From: Goodfellowiella coeruleoviolacea
GTDB lineage: Bacteria; Actinomycetota; Actinomycetes; Mycobacteriales; Pseudonocardiaceae
Direction of reading: 5' to 3'
Assembly (NCBI RefSeq): GCF_024171785.1
Contig: NZ_JAMTCK010000017.1
Location: 156,280 to 220,279, forward strand
Length of the DNA stretch: 64,000 bases
Within the stretch, counting starts at the first letter, position 1, and each line of letters opens with the position of its first letter. The notes below the pieces were generated by a model. It did not search any database and was not told the origin of the DNA. It saw only the letters and a program-made list of their open reading frames with translations. The position numbers and the translations under genes were made by a program. Below are positions 51,284 through 60,118 of the stretch, piece after piece.

Positions 51284-51655
51284 ATGAAGACCTTGCTGAA
51301 CGTCATCTGGCTGGTGCTGTGCGGGTTCTGGATGGCGTTGGGCTACGTGTTCGCCGGGATCATCTGCTGCGTGCTGATCATCACCATCCCGTTCGGCATC
51401 GCCGCGTTCCGGATGGCCGGCTTCGCGCTGTGGCCGTTCGGCCGCCGGCTGGCGCCCCGCCCGGGCGCGGGCGTGGCCTCGGCGATCGGCAACGTGCTGT
51501 GGATCATCGTGGCCGGCTGGTGGCTGGCGCTCGGCCACATCGTCACCGGCATCCTGCTGTGCGTGACCATCATCGGCATCCCGCTGGGCGTGGCCAACTT
51601 CAAGCTGGTGCCGGTGTCGCTGGTCCCGCTGGGCAGCATGATCGTCGAGGACTAG
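51284..51655 (+). CDS. YccF domain membrane protein
   Basis: 123 residues, two YccF modules of about 50 residues: LLNVIWLVLCGFWMALGYVFAG, IPFGIAAFRMAGFALWPFGR and IGNVLWIIVAGWWLALGHIVTG, IPLGVANFKLVPVSLVPLG. Four membrane helices. Function unknown. Convergent with the phosphoesterase gene. Confidence 0.88.
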   Translation: MKTLLNVIWLVLCGFWMALGYVFAGIICCVLIITIPFGIAAFRMAGFALWPFGRRLAPRPGAGVASAIGNVLWIIVAGWWLALGHIVTGILLCVTIIGIPLGVANFKLVPVSLVPLGSMIVED

Positions 51656-51667
51656 CGGACCAGCGGA

Positions 51668-52507
51668 CTAGGCGGAGCCTGGGTTGACCGGCTCGGTGTA
51701 GGGCAGTGGCACGACCAGGCACGGGCCGCCGATGAACAGGCCGCCGTCCACGGCGAGCACCCGGCCCCCGGCGTAGCGCAGCGGCTCGGTCACCTGCTCG
51801 GGCGGCACGCCGAGCTGGTCGGAGATCACGGTGTGGCCGTGCACCAGGGTCTGGCCGCCGAAGATGTCCAGCACCTCCTTGGCCACCTGCCCGCCGAAGT
51901 CACCGCGGAACGAGTACCTGGTGGTCATCCGGCGCCAGCACTCCCACCACTCGACCAGGTCGTCGCCGGTGAGCACGGTCCGCACCGCGCTGTTGACCTC
52001 GGCGATCGACCGGCCCCAGTCCAGGTACTCCACGGTGTCGGAGTGCATCAGCAGGTGGTTCCTGGTCAGCGCCAGCACGTCCAGGCCGGTCAGCCAGTCC
52101 AGGTGCCGGTCGGTGAGCCGGTCCAGGTCGCGGCGCAGCCCGCCGTTGATCGTCCAGCTGCGCTCGAAGCTGCGCAGGCCCAGCCCGTCCGGCACCTCGG
52201 TGTCGCCGAACCGGTGCATGCCCAGCATCAGCACCTCGTGGTTGCCCAGCAGCGCGGTGACCCGCCCACCGGCCTGTTCGGCCTGCTCCTGGAGGGCCAT
52301 CACGAACTCGATCACGCCGACGCCGTCCGGCCCCCGGTCCACGAAGTCACCGAGGAACCACAGCTCTCCGGTGCCGGCGCACCAGTGACCGGCGGTGTCC
52401 ACCAGCCCGGCGGCGTGCAGGGCCCGGACCAGTTCGTCCAGGTGCCCGTGCACGTCGCCGACCACGTGCAGGGAGGAGTTGACGGCCTTCGGCGGCTCGG
52501 TGTCCAC
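51668..52507 (-). CDS. Metallophosphoesterase (PPP-like)
   Basis: 279 residues from the GTG at 52507. Metal motifs are complete: GDVHGH (about 17-22), GDFVDRG (about 53-59), GNHE (about 90-93), and two His in NHLLMHSD and LVHGHT. Resembles bacterial Ser/Thr or diadenosine tetraphosphatase-like enzymes; substrate unknown. Reading is open to 52615 but upstream sequence is non-conserved. Divergent from the gene at 52663. Confidence 0.85.
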   Translation of the reverse strand: MDTEPPKAVNSSLHVVGDVHGHLDELVRALHAAGLVDTAGHWCAGTGELWFLGDFVDRGPDGVGVIEFVMALQEQAEQAGGRVTALLGNHEVLMLGMHRFGDTEVPDGLGLRSFERSWTINGGLRRDLDRLTDRHLDWLTGLDVLALTRNHLLMHSDTVEYLDWGRSIAEVNSAVRTVLTGDDLVEWWECWRRMTTRYSFRGDFGGQVAKEVLDIFGGQTLVHGHTVISDQLGVPPEQVTEPLRYAGGRVLAVDGGLFIGGPCLVVPLPYTEPVNPGSA

Positions 52508-52662
52508 ACAGGCGACGATAGAAGACTTCGGCCGGGGGTGCGCCTCCCCGCCCGGGGTGACCCCGCTCCGGTGACAGCCCGTGTTCGCCCGTGTCGGCTG
52601 CGCGGCACCGGTCATCCCTGCTGTGACCAGCGACGGACCAGGTCACTTCGGGTGGAGGCGGG

Positions 52663-53058
52663 ATGAGTGCCGAACGCAGGCTGACCCTGATCGCGGACGC
52701 CATCGACCAGGCGATGCGGCAGATCGCGATCGGACAGATCTGGTCGCCGTGGGAGAACGTGGAGTGGCTGCGGCTGCGCGCCGACCTGCTGGACCGGTTG
52801 GCCGGGGTGGCCGGCGCTGACTCGGACGCGCTGGCCCGGCGGGCCGAGCTGGTGCGGGACCGGGCCGAGCGCCTGGCCGACCAGCTCAACCGGGTGCCCC
52901 AGCAGGGCCCGGCCGGCCCGCTGCCCAGGACCGACCAGGACGGCGCGGGCCGGGACCGTGTAGGCCGGGACGGCGCGGGTCAGGACGGTACCGGGCCCGG
53001 CGCCGACCTCACCCTGATCGAGCAGTGGAACCGGGCCAGCGACCAGGCCTGCGAGTGA
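52663..53058 (+). CDS. Hypothetical helical protein with Asp/Gly/Arg repeats
   Basis: 131 residues. Helical N-terminal 75 residues (LIADAIDQAMRQIAIGQIWSPWENVEWLRLRADLLDRLAG), then a low-complexity GAGRDRVGRDGAGQDG stretch (about 93-110) from repetitive DNA. No family recognised. ATG follows GGAGGCGGG. The DNA continues as GGTCAGTCCTGTCCC-type repeats to 53115. Confidence 0.55.
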   Translation: MSAERRLTLIADAIDQAMRQIAIGQIWSPWENVEWLRLRADLLDRLAGVAGADSDALARRAELVRDRAERLADQLNRVPQQGPAGPLPRTDQDGAGRDRVGRDGAGQDGTGPGADLTLIEQWNRASDQACE

Positions 53059-53115
53059 GCCGAGGGCCGGTCAGTCCCGCCCCGGTCGGTCCTGTCCCGG
53101 TCAGTCCTGTCCCGG

Positions 53116-53922
53116 TCAGTCCCGCAGGAACGGGTCGTGGCTGTGGCCGACCAGGTCGGCGATGGACGCGACCACCCGGGTCGGCCGGTACGGGTACAGC
53201 TCGGCGGTGTTGTCCGCGGAGATGCCGGACAGCACCAGGATGGTCTGCAGGCCGGCCTCCAGCCCGGACCGCACGTCGGTGTCCATCCGGTCACCGATCA
53301 TCAGCGTGTTCTCCGAGTGGGTGCCCAGCGCGCGCAGGGCCGAGCGCATCATCAGCGGGTTGGGTTTGCCCACGTAGTACGGCTCGCGCCCGGTGGCGCG
53401 CTCGATCAGCGCCGCTATCGAGCCGGTGGCCGGCAGCACGCCCTCCCGGCTGGGGCCGGTGGCGTCGGGGTTGGTGGCGATGAACTTCGCCCCCTCCTCG
53501 ACCAGCCGGATCGCCCTGGTGATCGCGGTGAAGCTGTAGGTGCGGGTCTCGCCGAGCACCACGTAGTCGGGGTCGCGGTCGGTCAACACGTAGCCGACCT
53601 CGTGCAGCGCCGTGGTCAGCCCGGCCTCACCGATGACGAACGCCGAGCCGTTGGGCCGCTGGGTGTCCAGGAACCGGGCGGTGGCCAGCGCCGAGGTCCA
53701 GATCGACGACTCGGGCACGTCCAGGCCGCTGCGGGCGAGTCTGGCCCGCAGGTCGCGCGGGGTGTAGATGGAGTTGTTGGTGAGCACGAGGAACGGCACC
53801 TCGCGCTCGCGCAGTTCGGCGAGGAACTTGTCCGCGCCGGGGATCAGGTGCTCCTCGTGCACCAGCACCCCGTCCATGTCCATCAGGTAGTTCCACGTCT
53901 GACGCGGCTCCGGTTCGGCCAT
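53116..53922 (-). CDS. HAD-IIA family sugar phosphatase (NagD-like)
   Basis: 268 residues from ATG 53922. Motif [11 protein letters not shown] (Asp15 and Asp17), motif II TNNS, the C2B cap insert in the middle (about 80-180, [13 protein letters not shown]), motif III KPNPLMM and motif [19 protein letters not shown]. Acts on phosphorylated sugars or nucleotides; the exact substrate is not predictable. It is followed by the TetR gene on the same strand. Confidence 0.9.
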   Translation of the reverse strand: MAEPEPRQTWNYLMDMDGVLVHEEHLIPGADKFLAELREREVPFLVLTNNSIYTPRDLRARLARSGLDVPESSIWTSALATARFLDTQRPNGSAFVIGEAGLTTALHEVGYVLTDRDPDYVVLGETRTYSFTAITRAIRLVEEGAKFIATNPDATGPSREGVLPATGSIAALIERATGREPYYVGKPNPLMMRSALRALGTHSENTLMIGDRMDTDVRSGLEAGLQTILVLSGISADNTAELYPYRPTRVVASIADLVGHSHDPFLRD

Positions 53923-53979
53923 GCGCCCATGATTGCCTGTCCGCACGGCCCCGCGCGACCCTGGCGCGTGCGGCCGGGG

Positions 53980-54609
53980 TCACGACTGTTCGCGGGCCAG
54001 GCCGGCCAGGTGGCGGCGGAGCACGGCGAGCGTGGTGTCCGGGTCCAGCCGGGTGGGGTGCAGCACGCCGTGCAGGGACAGCCCGTCCAGCACCGCGCAC
54101 AGCCGGCGGGCCTCCAGGTCGATGTCGACGTCGTCGCGCAGCGCGCCGGCGCGCTCGGCGCCGCGCAGCACCCGGGTGGTCAGCTCGACCATGTCGTCGT
54201 AGGGCTGGTCGGCGGAGGCGCGCAGCTCCGGCCGGGTGCGGGCGGCCGTGACGAACGCCAGCCACACCACGCACTCGCGGCGGCGCTCCTCGTCCAGCGG
54301 CAGCACCTCGGCGAGCATCGCCACGACCGCCTCGCGCTGTTCCGCCCAGGTCAGGGGGGTGGCCGCGGCCAGCAGGCGGTCGGCGTGGGTGACCAGCCGG
54401 GCGCTGACCCGCTCGACCATCGCCCGCATGGCGAACTCCATCAGCTCGGCGTGACTGGCGAAGTAGTGCCGCACCGAGCCGATGGCCAGGCCGGCCTCGG
54501 CGGCGACCGTGCGCAGTGAGGCGCGGTCCAGGCCGTCCCGCTCGATCACCCGGAACACGGCCTCGGCAACGGCTTGGCGCCGCTCGTGCGGGTCCACGAT
54601 CTTTGGCAC
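53980..54609 (-). CDS. TetR family transcriptional regulator (BetI-like)
   Basis: 209 residues. HTH (AEAVFRVIERDGLDRASLRTVAAEAGLAIGSVRHYFASHAEL, about 14-55), then helical ligand domain with a TetR_C_6/BetI-like pattern. It faces the membrane protein gene at 54677, and the 67-bp gap contains two matching TAGCA-N6-TGCTA palindromes, so it is probably an autoregulated repressor of that gene. Confidence 0.88.
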   Translation of the reverse strand: MPKIVDPHERRQAVAEAVFRVIERDGLDRASLRTVAAEAGLAIGSVRHYFASHAELMEFAMRAMVERVSARLVTHADRLLAAATPLTWAEQREAVVAMLAEVLPLDEERRRECVVWLAFVTAARTRPELRASADQPYDDMVELTTRVLRGAERAGALRDDVDIDLEARRLCAVLDGLSLHGVLHPTRLDPDTTLAVLRRHLAGLAREQS

Positions 54610-54619
54610 GCCCCGTTTA

Positions 54620-54660
54620 TAGCACGTCCGTGCTACGATTTTTTTAGCATGATACTGCTA
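54620..54660. promoter_or_regulatory. Two TetR operators, TAGCA-N6-TGCTA
   Basis: Site 1 TAGCACGTCCGTGCTA (54620-54635) and site 2 TAGCATGATACTGCTA (54645-54660) share TAGCA-N6-TGCTA; site 1 is a perfect 6-bp-arm inverted repeat. A T7 run lies between them. The sites fill the divergent promoter region. Confidence 0.8.
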
Positions 54661-54676
54661 CAAAAAGGAGAGCGAC

Positions 54677-55213
54677 GTGAGCGGCTTCCCGCTGGTGCTC
54701 GTCGTGGTCGTCCTGGTGGTCGGCGTGGTGGTCAAGCGGTTCATCGGCGAGCCGCTCAACGCCCGCGACCTGTTCGGCGCACCGGTCATCCTCACCGGGC
54801 TCGGGGTCTACGACCTGGTCAACGAGGTGCGGCCAGCCGGAGGCGACCTCGCCTGGATCGTGGCCGCCGCGCTGGTGGGCCTGGTGCTCGGCGGCCTGCG
54901 CGGTCTCACCCCGCGCCTGTTCACCAAGCGGGGCCACCTCTGGCAGCGCTACACCGGGTGGACCCTGCTGGTGTGGGCGGGCTCGGTCGCGGCCAACGCC
55001 GGGGTGAGCGCCCTGGTCGTGGCCGCCGGAGTGCCGGCCGAGGCCCGACCCACCACGCTGGCCATCGGCGTCAGCCTGCTCGGCGAGGCACTGGTCCTGG
55101 GGCTGCGCGGCGTGGCAACCGGCACGCCCTTCGCCCCGGACACCCGCCCCCGCCCCGGCCAGCCTGAGCCGGGTCCGCCCCGACCCGAGCAGCACCAGCA
55201 CGGCACCGCCTGA
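54677..55213 (+). CDS. Small multi-pass membrane protein under TetR control
   Basis: 178 residues from the GTG at 54677 (AAAAGGAGAGCGAC upstream). Four or five membrane helices, with GEPLNARDLFGAPVILTGLGVY, a GGLRGLTPRLFTKRGHLWQRY cytoplasmic loop, and a Pro-rich tail. Not recognised beyond actinobacterial membrane protein of the DUF1453 kind; the function is unknown. Confidence 0.75.
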   Translation: MSGFPLVLVVVVLVVGVVVKRFIGEPLNARDLFGAPVILTGLGVYDLVNEVRPAGGDLAWIVAAALVGLVLGGLRGLTPRLFTKRGHLWQRYTGWTLLVWAGSVAANAGVSALVVAAGVPAEARPTTLAIGVSLLGEALVLGLRGVATGTPFAPDTRPRPGQPEPGPPRPEQHQHGTA

Positions 55214-55218
55214 GCGCG

Positions 55219-55344
55219 CTACCGGCCCGATCCCGGCTCGGCGTCCCGCACCAGCATGGCCACCTGCACCCGGTTGCCGCAGTCCAGTTTGGACAGCAGG
55301 CGGCTGACGTAGGTCTTGATGGTGGTCTCGCTCATGTGCAGCCG
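55219..55344 (-). pseudogene. 3' remnant of a NarL/LuxR response regulator
   Basis: The last 41 residues are a perfect LuxR HTH end (RLHMSETTIKTYVSRLLSKL, then NRVQVAMLVRDAEPG) with a stop codon. Upstream the frame turns into unrelated Gly/Arg-rich sequence; the receiver domain and first HTH helix are missing. This is a truncated relic. Confidence 0.75.
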
Positions 55345-55368
55345 CCCGCCGCGCCGCCGACCGGAACA

Positions 55369-55497
55369 CCAGCGTCCACACTGGACTGGGGTGCCTGCGA
55401 CGGCGGTGGCGGCAGCGCCGGCGGGGAGTGCGCGGCACCGCAGGTTCCGGTGGACTGGGCCAAGCCGCAGGACCACCGGTTCACCCTGGTCCTTCAA
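55369..55497 (+). pseudogene. Possible N-terminal remnant of a secreted peptidase
   Basis: A stretch reading LDWGACDG, then ECAAPQVPVDWAKPQDHRFT resembles the mature N-terminus of TAP-type peptidases (WGAC...ECA..PVPVD..P). It is cut off on both sides. Further to the right a frame ends in HAGRYFVTREVPPRHTDCT. Remnants only. Confidence 0.35.
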
Positions 55498-55607
55498 GCA
55501 CGCCGGCCGCTACTTCGTCACCCGCGAAGTGCCCCCGCGCCACACCGACTGCACCTGATCTCGGGTTGTCTCCCCGGGGCGCCGGCACCCCGCCGGCGCC
55601 CCGCCGG

Positions 55608-55904
55608 TCAGGCGGCCGAGCGCGGGGACAGCCGCACCACCAGTTCGGCTTCGAGTGCTTGGGCGAGCCGTTCCAGCACGGGAAGCGTCGGCACCGTGCC
55701 GCCAGCCTCGAACCGGGCGATCGCCGGCTGCGTCATGTCCGCGGCGCTGGCCAGCTGGTCCTGCGTCCAGCCGCGCTGTTCCCGCATCTCCCGCACGGCC
55801 TTGCCCAACTCGAAGGCGCGCCGGGCGGCCTCGTACGCCGCCGCGGCCCCCGGCTCCGCCATCCGCCTGGCGCGGAGTTCTGCCCAGTCAGCGCGCTCAG
55901 CCAT
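55608..55904 (-). CDS. HTH antitoxin, XRE/HigA-like
   Basis: 98 residues. HTH of Cro/C1 type: LGKAVREMREQRGWTQDQLASAADMTQPAIARFEAG (about 35-70). The N-terminal ERADWAELRARRMAEPGAAAAYEAARRAF is a helical antitoxin segment. ATG 55904 is chosen; 55913 is possible. It overlaps the 3' end of the toxin gene by 8 bp, in the toxin-first (HigBA) order. Confidence 0.85.
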   Translation of the reverse strand: MAERADWAELRARRMAEPGAAAAYEAARRAFELGKAVREMREQRGWTQDQLASAADMTQPAIARFEAGGTVPTLPVLERLAQALEAELVVRLSPRSAA

Positions 55905-56250
55905 CTCCCTCATCCTCTACGGTGTGCTGCTCCATCAAACAACGCCGGAACACCCGACGCGCCCGGTCGATCTCTCTGTCCTCTCGCATCCTGGTCTTAC
56001 GGAACACCGTCAGCAGTACGACACGCCTACCTGGTGCGATCCAGTACGTCACGCGTAGCGCATCGGTGTTCAGGTAGAACCGCAGTTCCCTTAGCTTGCC
56101 GCCGAGTTGCCGCGTATACGGTTCTCCCAGAAGCGGTCCGTGCTCAGCGAGGAGTTCTATGTAGAACGCCGCTCTCGCGAACTGCTCAGTAGACAGCTCC
56201 TCCAGCCAATCTCGGACTTCTGGCTCCAACTCGACGGTACACCACCTCAT
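55897..56250 (-). CDS. RelE/HigB-family toxin (Gp49-like)
   Basis: 117 residues from the ATG at 56250 (MRWCTVELEPEVRDWLEEL). The HigB/Gp49 core has ARAAFYIELLAEHGPLLGEPYTRQLGGKLRELRFYLNTDALRVTYWIAPGRRVVLLTVFRKT, with the usual basic residues in GGKLRELR and RVTYW. Likely a ribosome-dependent mRNA nuclease, held in check by the HTH protein. GC content is lower than surroundings; the pair was probably acquired. Confidence 0.85.
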   Translation of the reverse strand: MRWCTVELEPEVRDWLEELSTEQFARAAFYIELLAEHGPLLGEPYTRQLGGKLRELRFYLNTDALRVTYWIAPGRRVVLLTVFRKTRMREDREIDRARRVFRRCLMEQHTVEDEGDG

Positions 56251-56417
56251 ACCATCGATGCTATGAACCTGATTGAGGCGCATCGGCCCCATTGCCCACT
56301 TTGTCGACCGGTCGAGTGATACCGGCGGAGGATGCCTTCGCAGGCGTGTGGGGCAGGATCAGGACAGGCCGTCGTTCTTGGGGCGAACCGGGCGCGGTCG
56401 CCGGCCCTGGAACCGGG

Positions 56418-56912
56418 CTAGTCCCGTCGGCCGGCCGCCTTGGCGAACTCGCCGTTCATGGTCTCGAACAGGGTGCGCGCGTAGCGCTCGATCACCGGCC
56501 ACTCGTCCGGGGAGAACTGCTCCAGGGTGCGCTGCAGCGAGTCCATGGCGATGGAGAACAGGTGCGCGTACTTGGACTCGTCGAACCCGGAGACCTCGAC
56601 CAGCACCTTGCGCCGGTCGTGCGGATCGCGCACCCGGCGCACGTGCCCGGCCCGCTCCAGCCGGTCGATCACGCCGGTGACCGCGCCGGTGGACAGCCCG
56701 GACAGCTCGGCGATCTGCCCGGCGGTCAGCGGCCGGTCCGCCCTGGCCACCAGGTCGAGGCACTTGTGGTCGGTGCCGGACAGGCCCATCTGCTCGGCGA
56801 CCCAGCTGTGGAACATCACGGTGAGTGTGCTGGTCTGCCTGGACAGGTCGGAGATCCGTCGCAGCACGTCCTCCGGGACCTTGGTCACCTGCTGCTCCAC
56901 GGAGCCAGCCAT
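56418..56912 (-). CDS. MarR family transcriptional regulator
   Basis: 164 residues from ATG 56912. wHTH with LTAGQIAELSGLSTGAVTGVIDRLERAGHVRRVRDPHDRRKVLVEV (about 62-107) including the DPxDRR wing. The terminal helices provide dimerisation. Divergent from moaA with a 232-bp gap; a role in moaA control is possible but no operator was recognised. Confidence 0.9.
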   Translation of the reverse strand: MAGSVEQQVTKVPEDVLRRISDLSRQTSTLTVMFHSWVAEQMGLSGTDHKCLDLVARADRPLTAGQIAELSGLSTGAVTGVIDRLERAGHVRRVRDPHDRRKVLVEVSGFDESKYAHLFSIAMDSLQRTLEQFSPDEWPVIERYARTLFETMNGEFAKAAGRRD

Positions 56913-57144
56913 CGCAGCCACCCTCCCCACGAGTACATCAGCGACTAAGACTCTCAGCCGCCGACTCGCTTTGCCGTTGAGACATGGTAACCCGTGGATG
57001 CGCGGCAAATGTCCGCTTCGGCACGCACCGAACCAGCTGGTCGTCACACACTGGACCGCCACCCGACACCTACCGGTCACCTCGCGTGGGCCGGCGATCA
57101 CATTGTGGCCTGCCGCCCCAGAAAAGGCGATTACCCTCACAGGA

Positions 57145-58200
57145 ATGAGCGCCGTGGACCTTGGGCTGCCGACCGTGGGCACGATCGGGACCTCGGCCCG
57201 TCCCGACACCCCGCACCTGGTGGACCGTTTCGGGCGAGTCGCCACCGACCTGCGGGTGTCCCTGACCGACCGGTGCAACCTCCGTTGCACCTACTGCATG
57301 CCGGCCGAGGGCCTGGACTGGTTAGCCCAGCCCAGCGTGCTGACCGACGAGGAACTCATCCGGCTGATCGGCATCGCCGTGCGCCAGCTCGGCATCACCG
57401 ACGTGCGGTTCACCGGCGGTGAACCGCTGCTGCGCCGGGGGTTGGAGCAGATCATCGCGGCCACCGCCGCGCTGGAGCCGCGACCCCGGATCTCCATGAC
57501 CACCAACGGGATCGGCCTGAGCCGACGGGCCGAGGCCCTGGTCGCCGCCGGCCTGGACCGGGTGAACGTGTCGCTGGACACACTGGACGCCGACCGGTTC
57601 CGGCGGATCGCCCGCCGGGACCGGATCGAGGACGTGTTCGAGGGCATGGCCGCCGCCAAACAGGCCGGCCTCGACCCGGTCAAGGTGAACTCGGTGCTGC
57701 TGCGCGGGGTGAACGAGGACGAGGCCGTACCCCTGCTGCGGTTCTGCCTCGACCACGGCTACCAGCTGCGGTTCATCGAGCAGATGCCGCTGGATGCCCA
57801 GCACGGCTGGTCGCGCGAGGCCATGGTCACCGCCGAGGAGATCCTGCGCGGCCTGTCCGAGCGGTTCCAGCTCACCCCGGCGGACAGCGAACGGGGCTCG
57901 GCCCCGGCGGAACGCTGGCTGGTCGACGGCGGACCCGCCACCGTGGGCGTGATCGCCTCGGTGACCAGGCCGTTCTGCGCCGGCTGCGACCGCACCAGGC
58001 TGACCGCCGACGGACAGCTGCGCAACTGCCTGTTCAGCCAGCGGGAGACCGACCTGCGGACGCCGCTGCGGTCCGGGGCCGACGACGAGACCATCGCGGA
58101 GCTGTGGCGGGCCACGATGTGGGCGAAGGCCGCCGGCCACGGCATCAACGACCCCAACTTCGCGCAGCCGAGACGACCGATGAGCGCGATCGGAGGATGA
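57145..58200 (+). CDS. moaA: GTP 3',8-cyclase MoaA
   Basis: 351 residues. Radical-SAM cluster motif CNLRCTYC (about 49-56), SAM-binding FTGGEPLLR, and C-terminal [4Fe-4S] Cys set FCAGCDRTRL then NCLF. The protein ends in AIGG, the conserved Gly-Gly tail needed by human and bacterial MoaA. It makes 3',8-cH2GTP, the first molybdopterin step. ATG at 57145 has ACAGGA upstream. The moaD gene overlaps by 4 bp. Confidence 0.96.
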   Translation: MSAVDLGLPTVGTIGTSARPDTPHLVDRFGRVATDLRVSLTDRCNLRCTYCMPAEGLDWLAQPSVLTDEELIRLIGIAVRQLGITDVRFTGGEPLLRRGLEQIIAATAALEPRPRISMTTNGIGLSRRAEALVAAGLDRVNVSLDTLDADRFRRIARRDRIEDVFEGMAAAKQAGLDPVKVNSVLLRGVNEDEAVPLLRFCLDHGYQLRFIEQMPLDAQHGWSREAMVTAEEILRGLSERFQLTPADSERGSAPAERWLVDGGPATVGVIASVTRPFCAGCDRTRLTADGQLRNCLFSQRETDLRTPLRSGADDETIAELWRATMWAKAAGHGINDPNFAQPRRPMSAIGG

Positions 58201-58457
58201 GCGTGGCCCAGTTGACCGTCCGCTACTTCGCGGGCGCCCGCGCCGCGGCCGGCACTCCCGAGGAGACCGTGGAGCTGGCCGACCAGAGCACCGTGGCCGA
58301 GGTCCTGCACCTGCTGGCCGACCGGCACGGCGAGCAGCTGAACCGGGTGCTCAGCGCGTGCAGCTTCCTGCTGGACGGGGTGGCCGTGCGCGACCGCGCC
58401 ACGGTCCTGGCCGGCACCACCCAGCTCGACGTGCTGCCACCCTTCGCCGGCGGCTGA
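58197..58457 (+). CDS. moaD: MoaD/ThiS family sulfur carrier (molybdopterin synthase small subunit)
   Basis: 86 residues, ubiquitin-like. The C-terminus PPFAGG ends in the Gly-Gly that becomes a thiocarboxylate. LTVRYFAGARAAAGTPEETVEL matches MoaD. ATG overlaps the moaA stop with GGAGG before it. It should pair with the MoaE domain of the fusion at 60119. Confidence 0.93.
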   Translation: MSVAQLTVRYFAGARAAAGTPEETVELADQSTVAEVLHLLADRHGEQLNRVLSACSFLLDGVAVRDRATVLAGTTQLDVLPPFAGG

Positions 58458-58464
58458 CCACTGC

Positions 58465-58583
58465 CCTGTTACTTGGGCTCTCAGCTGGCGCTGCCAGCTG
58501 ATCCGCCGGGCGGCTCCGCCGCCCCTGTTACTTGGGCTCTCAGCTGGCGCTGCCAGCTGATCCGCCTGGGCGGCTCCGCCGCC
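58465..58583. repeat. Tandem 59/60-bp repeat with CAGCTGGC palindromes
   Basis: Two copies (58465-58523 and 58524-58583) differ by 1 bp in length. Each contains CAGCTGGC-GCT-GCCAGCTG (58482-58500; 58541-58559) and a GGCGGCTCCGCCGCC arm. Same palindrome family as at 63871-64000. Confidence 0.85.
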
Positions 58584-58603
58584 CTGGCCGTTCAGGCTCC
58601 CCC

Positions 58604-58634
58604 GGCCCCCGCTGGTTGATCTCCAGCGGGGGCC
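58604..58634 (+). terminator. Strong hairpin terminator after moaAD
   Basis: Perfect 12-bp stem (58604-58615 with 58623-58634), 7-nt loop, followed by GTTCC. Confidence 0.75.
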
Positions 58635-58857
58635 GTTCCATGTCGTGGAGTGGTGGTCTGAGTACGAGCGGTGAGCAAATTTTGCGGTTTCCGGGCCCAG
58701 TCCGCCATGCGGTATGTGGTTCCACCTATGGACTAATGGCCAAAAAAGTGGTGACCCAGGCCTCACTTACCGTGATCTATTTCGAACGGAAAACGGACCG
58801 GTAACGACGCCCTGACCTGCTAAAACACTTGGAATCGTGTCCGCTTCTCGGACGTTA

Positions 58858-58873
58858 CGTGACGACCGTCACA
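58858..58873. promoter_or_regulatory. CRP-like binding site upstream of rpf
   Basis: CGTGA-CGACCG-TCACA matches TGTGA-N6-TCACA at all positions but the first base. Mycobacterial CRP (Rv3676) is known to bind such a site before rpfA. It lies 286 bp before the start codon, so the transcript would have a long leader. Confidence 0.65.
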
Positions 58874-58879
58874 TGCTGA

Positions 58880-59824
<945 letters not shown>

Positions 59825-59902
59825 CCTCTCGACCTCGCCCCGACGAGTTCGAGCACACCGCGTGACACCCCAGCGCGGGTGAGCACAGCGTGAACCAACG
59901 CA

Positions 59903-59943
59903 GACAGGACCCCACCGCGATCCCCCGGCGGTGGGGTCCTGTC
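59903..59943 (+). terminator. Very strong terminator after rpf
   Basis: 16-bp perfect stem (59903-59918 with 59928-59943), 9-nt loop, followed by CGTTTCC. The rest of 59825-60118 holds no supported gene. Confidence 0.85.
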
Positions 59944-60118
59944 CGTTTCCCCGATGTGTCCCCGACTCACGTTCCGGGCGCGGCCAACCCCGAACTGGCC
60001 GCCACCCTGTTCCCGTTCCCACCTCTGACTCTGGACCCCGTGGCTGAGCACAGCCTGAGTGCCAACTGGGGCCCGGCTGAGAATCCGCCGGAACGGCCGG
60101 GTGCGGGCCGTTGCCCGG

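Noticed and set aside
56913..57144. Molybdenum cofactor riboswitch before moaA
   Set aside because: The gap shows no recognisable Moco-RNA core; actinobacteria rarely carry this class.
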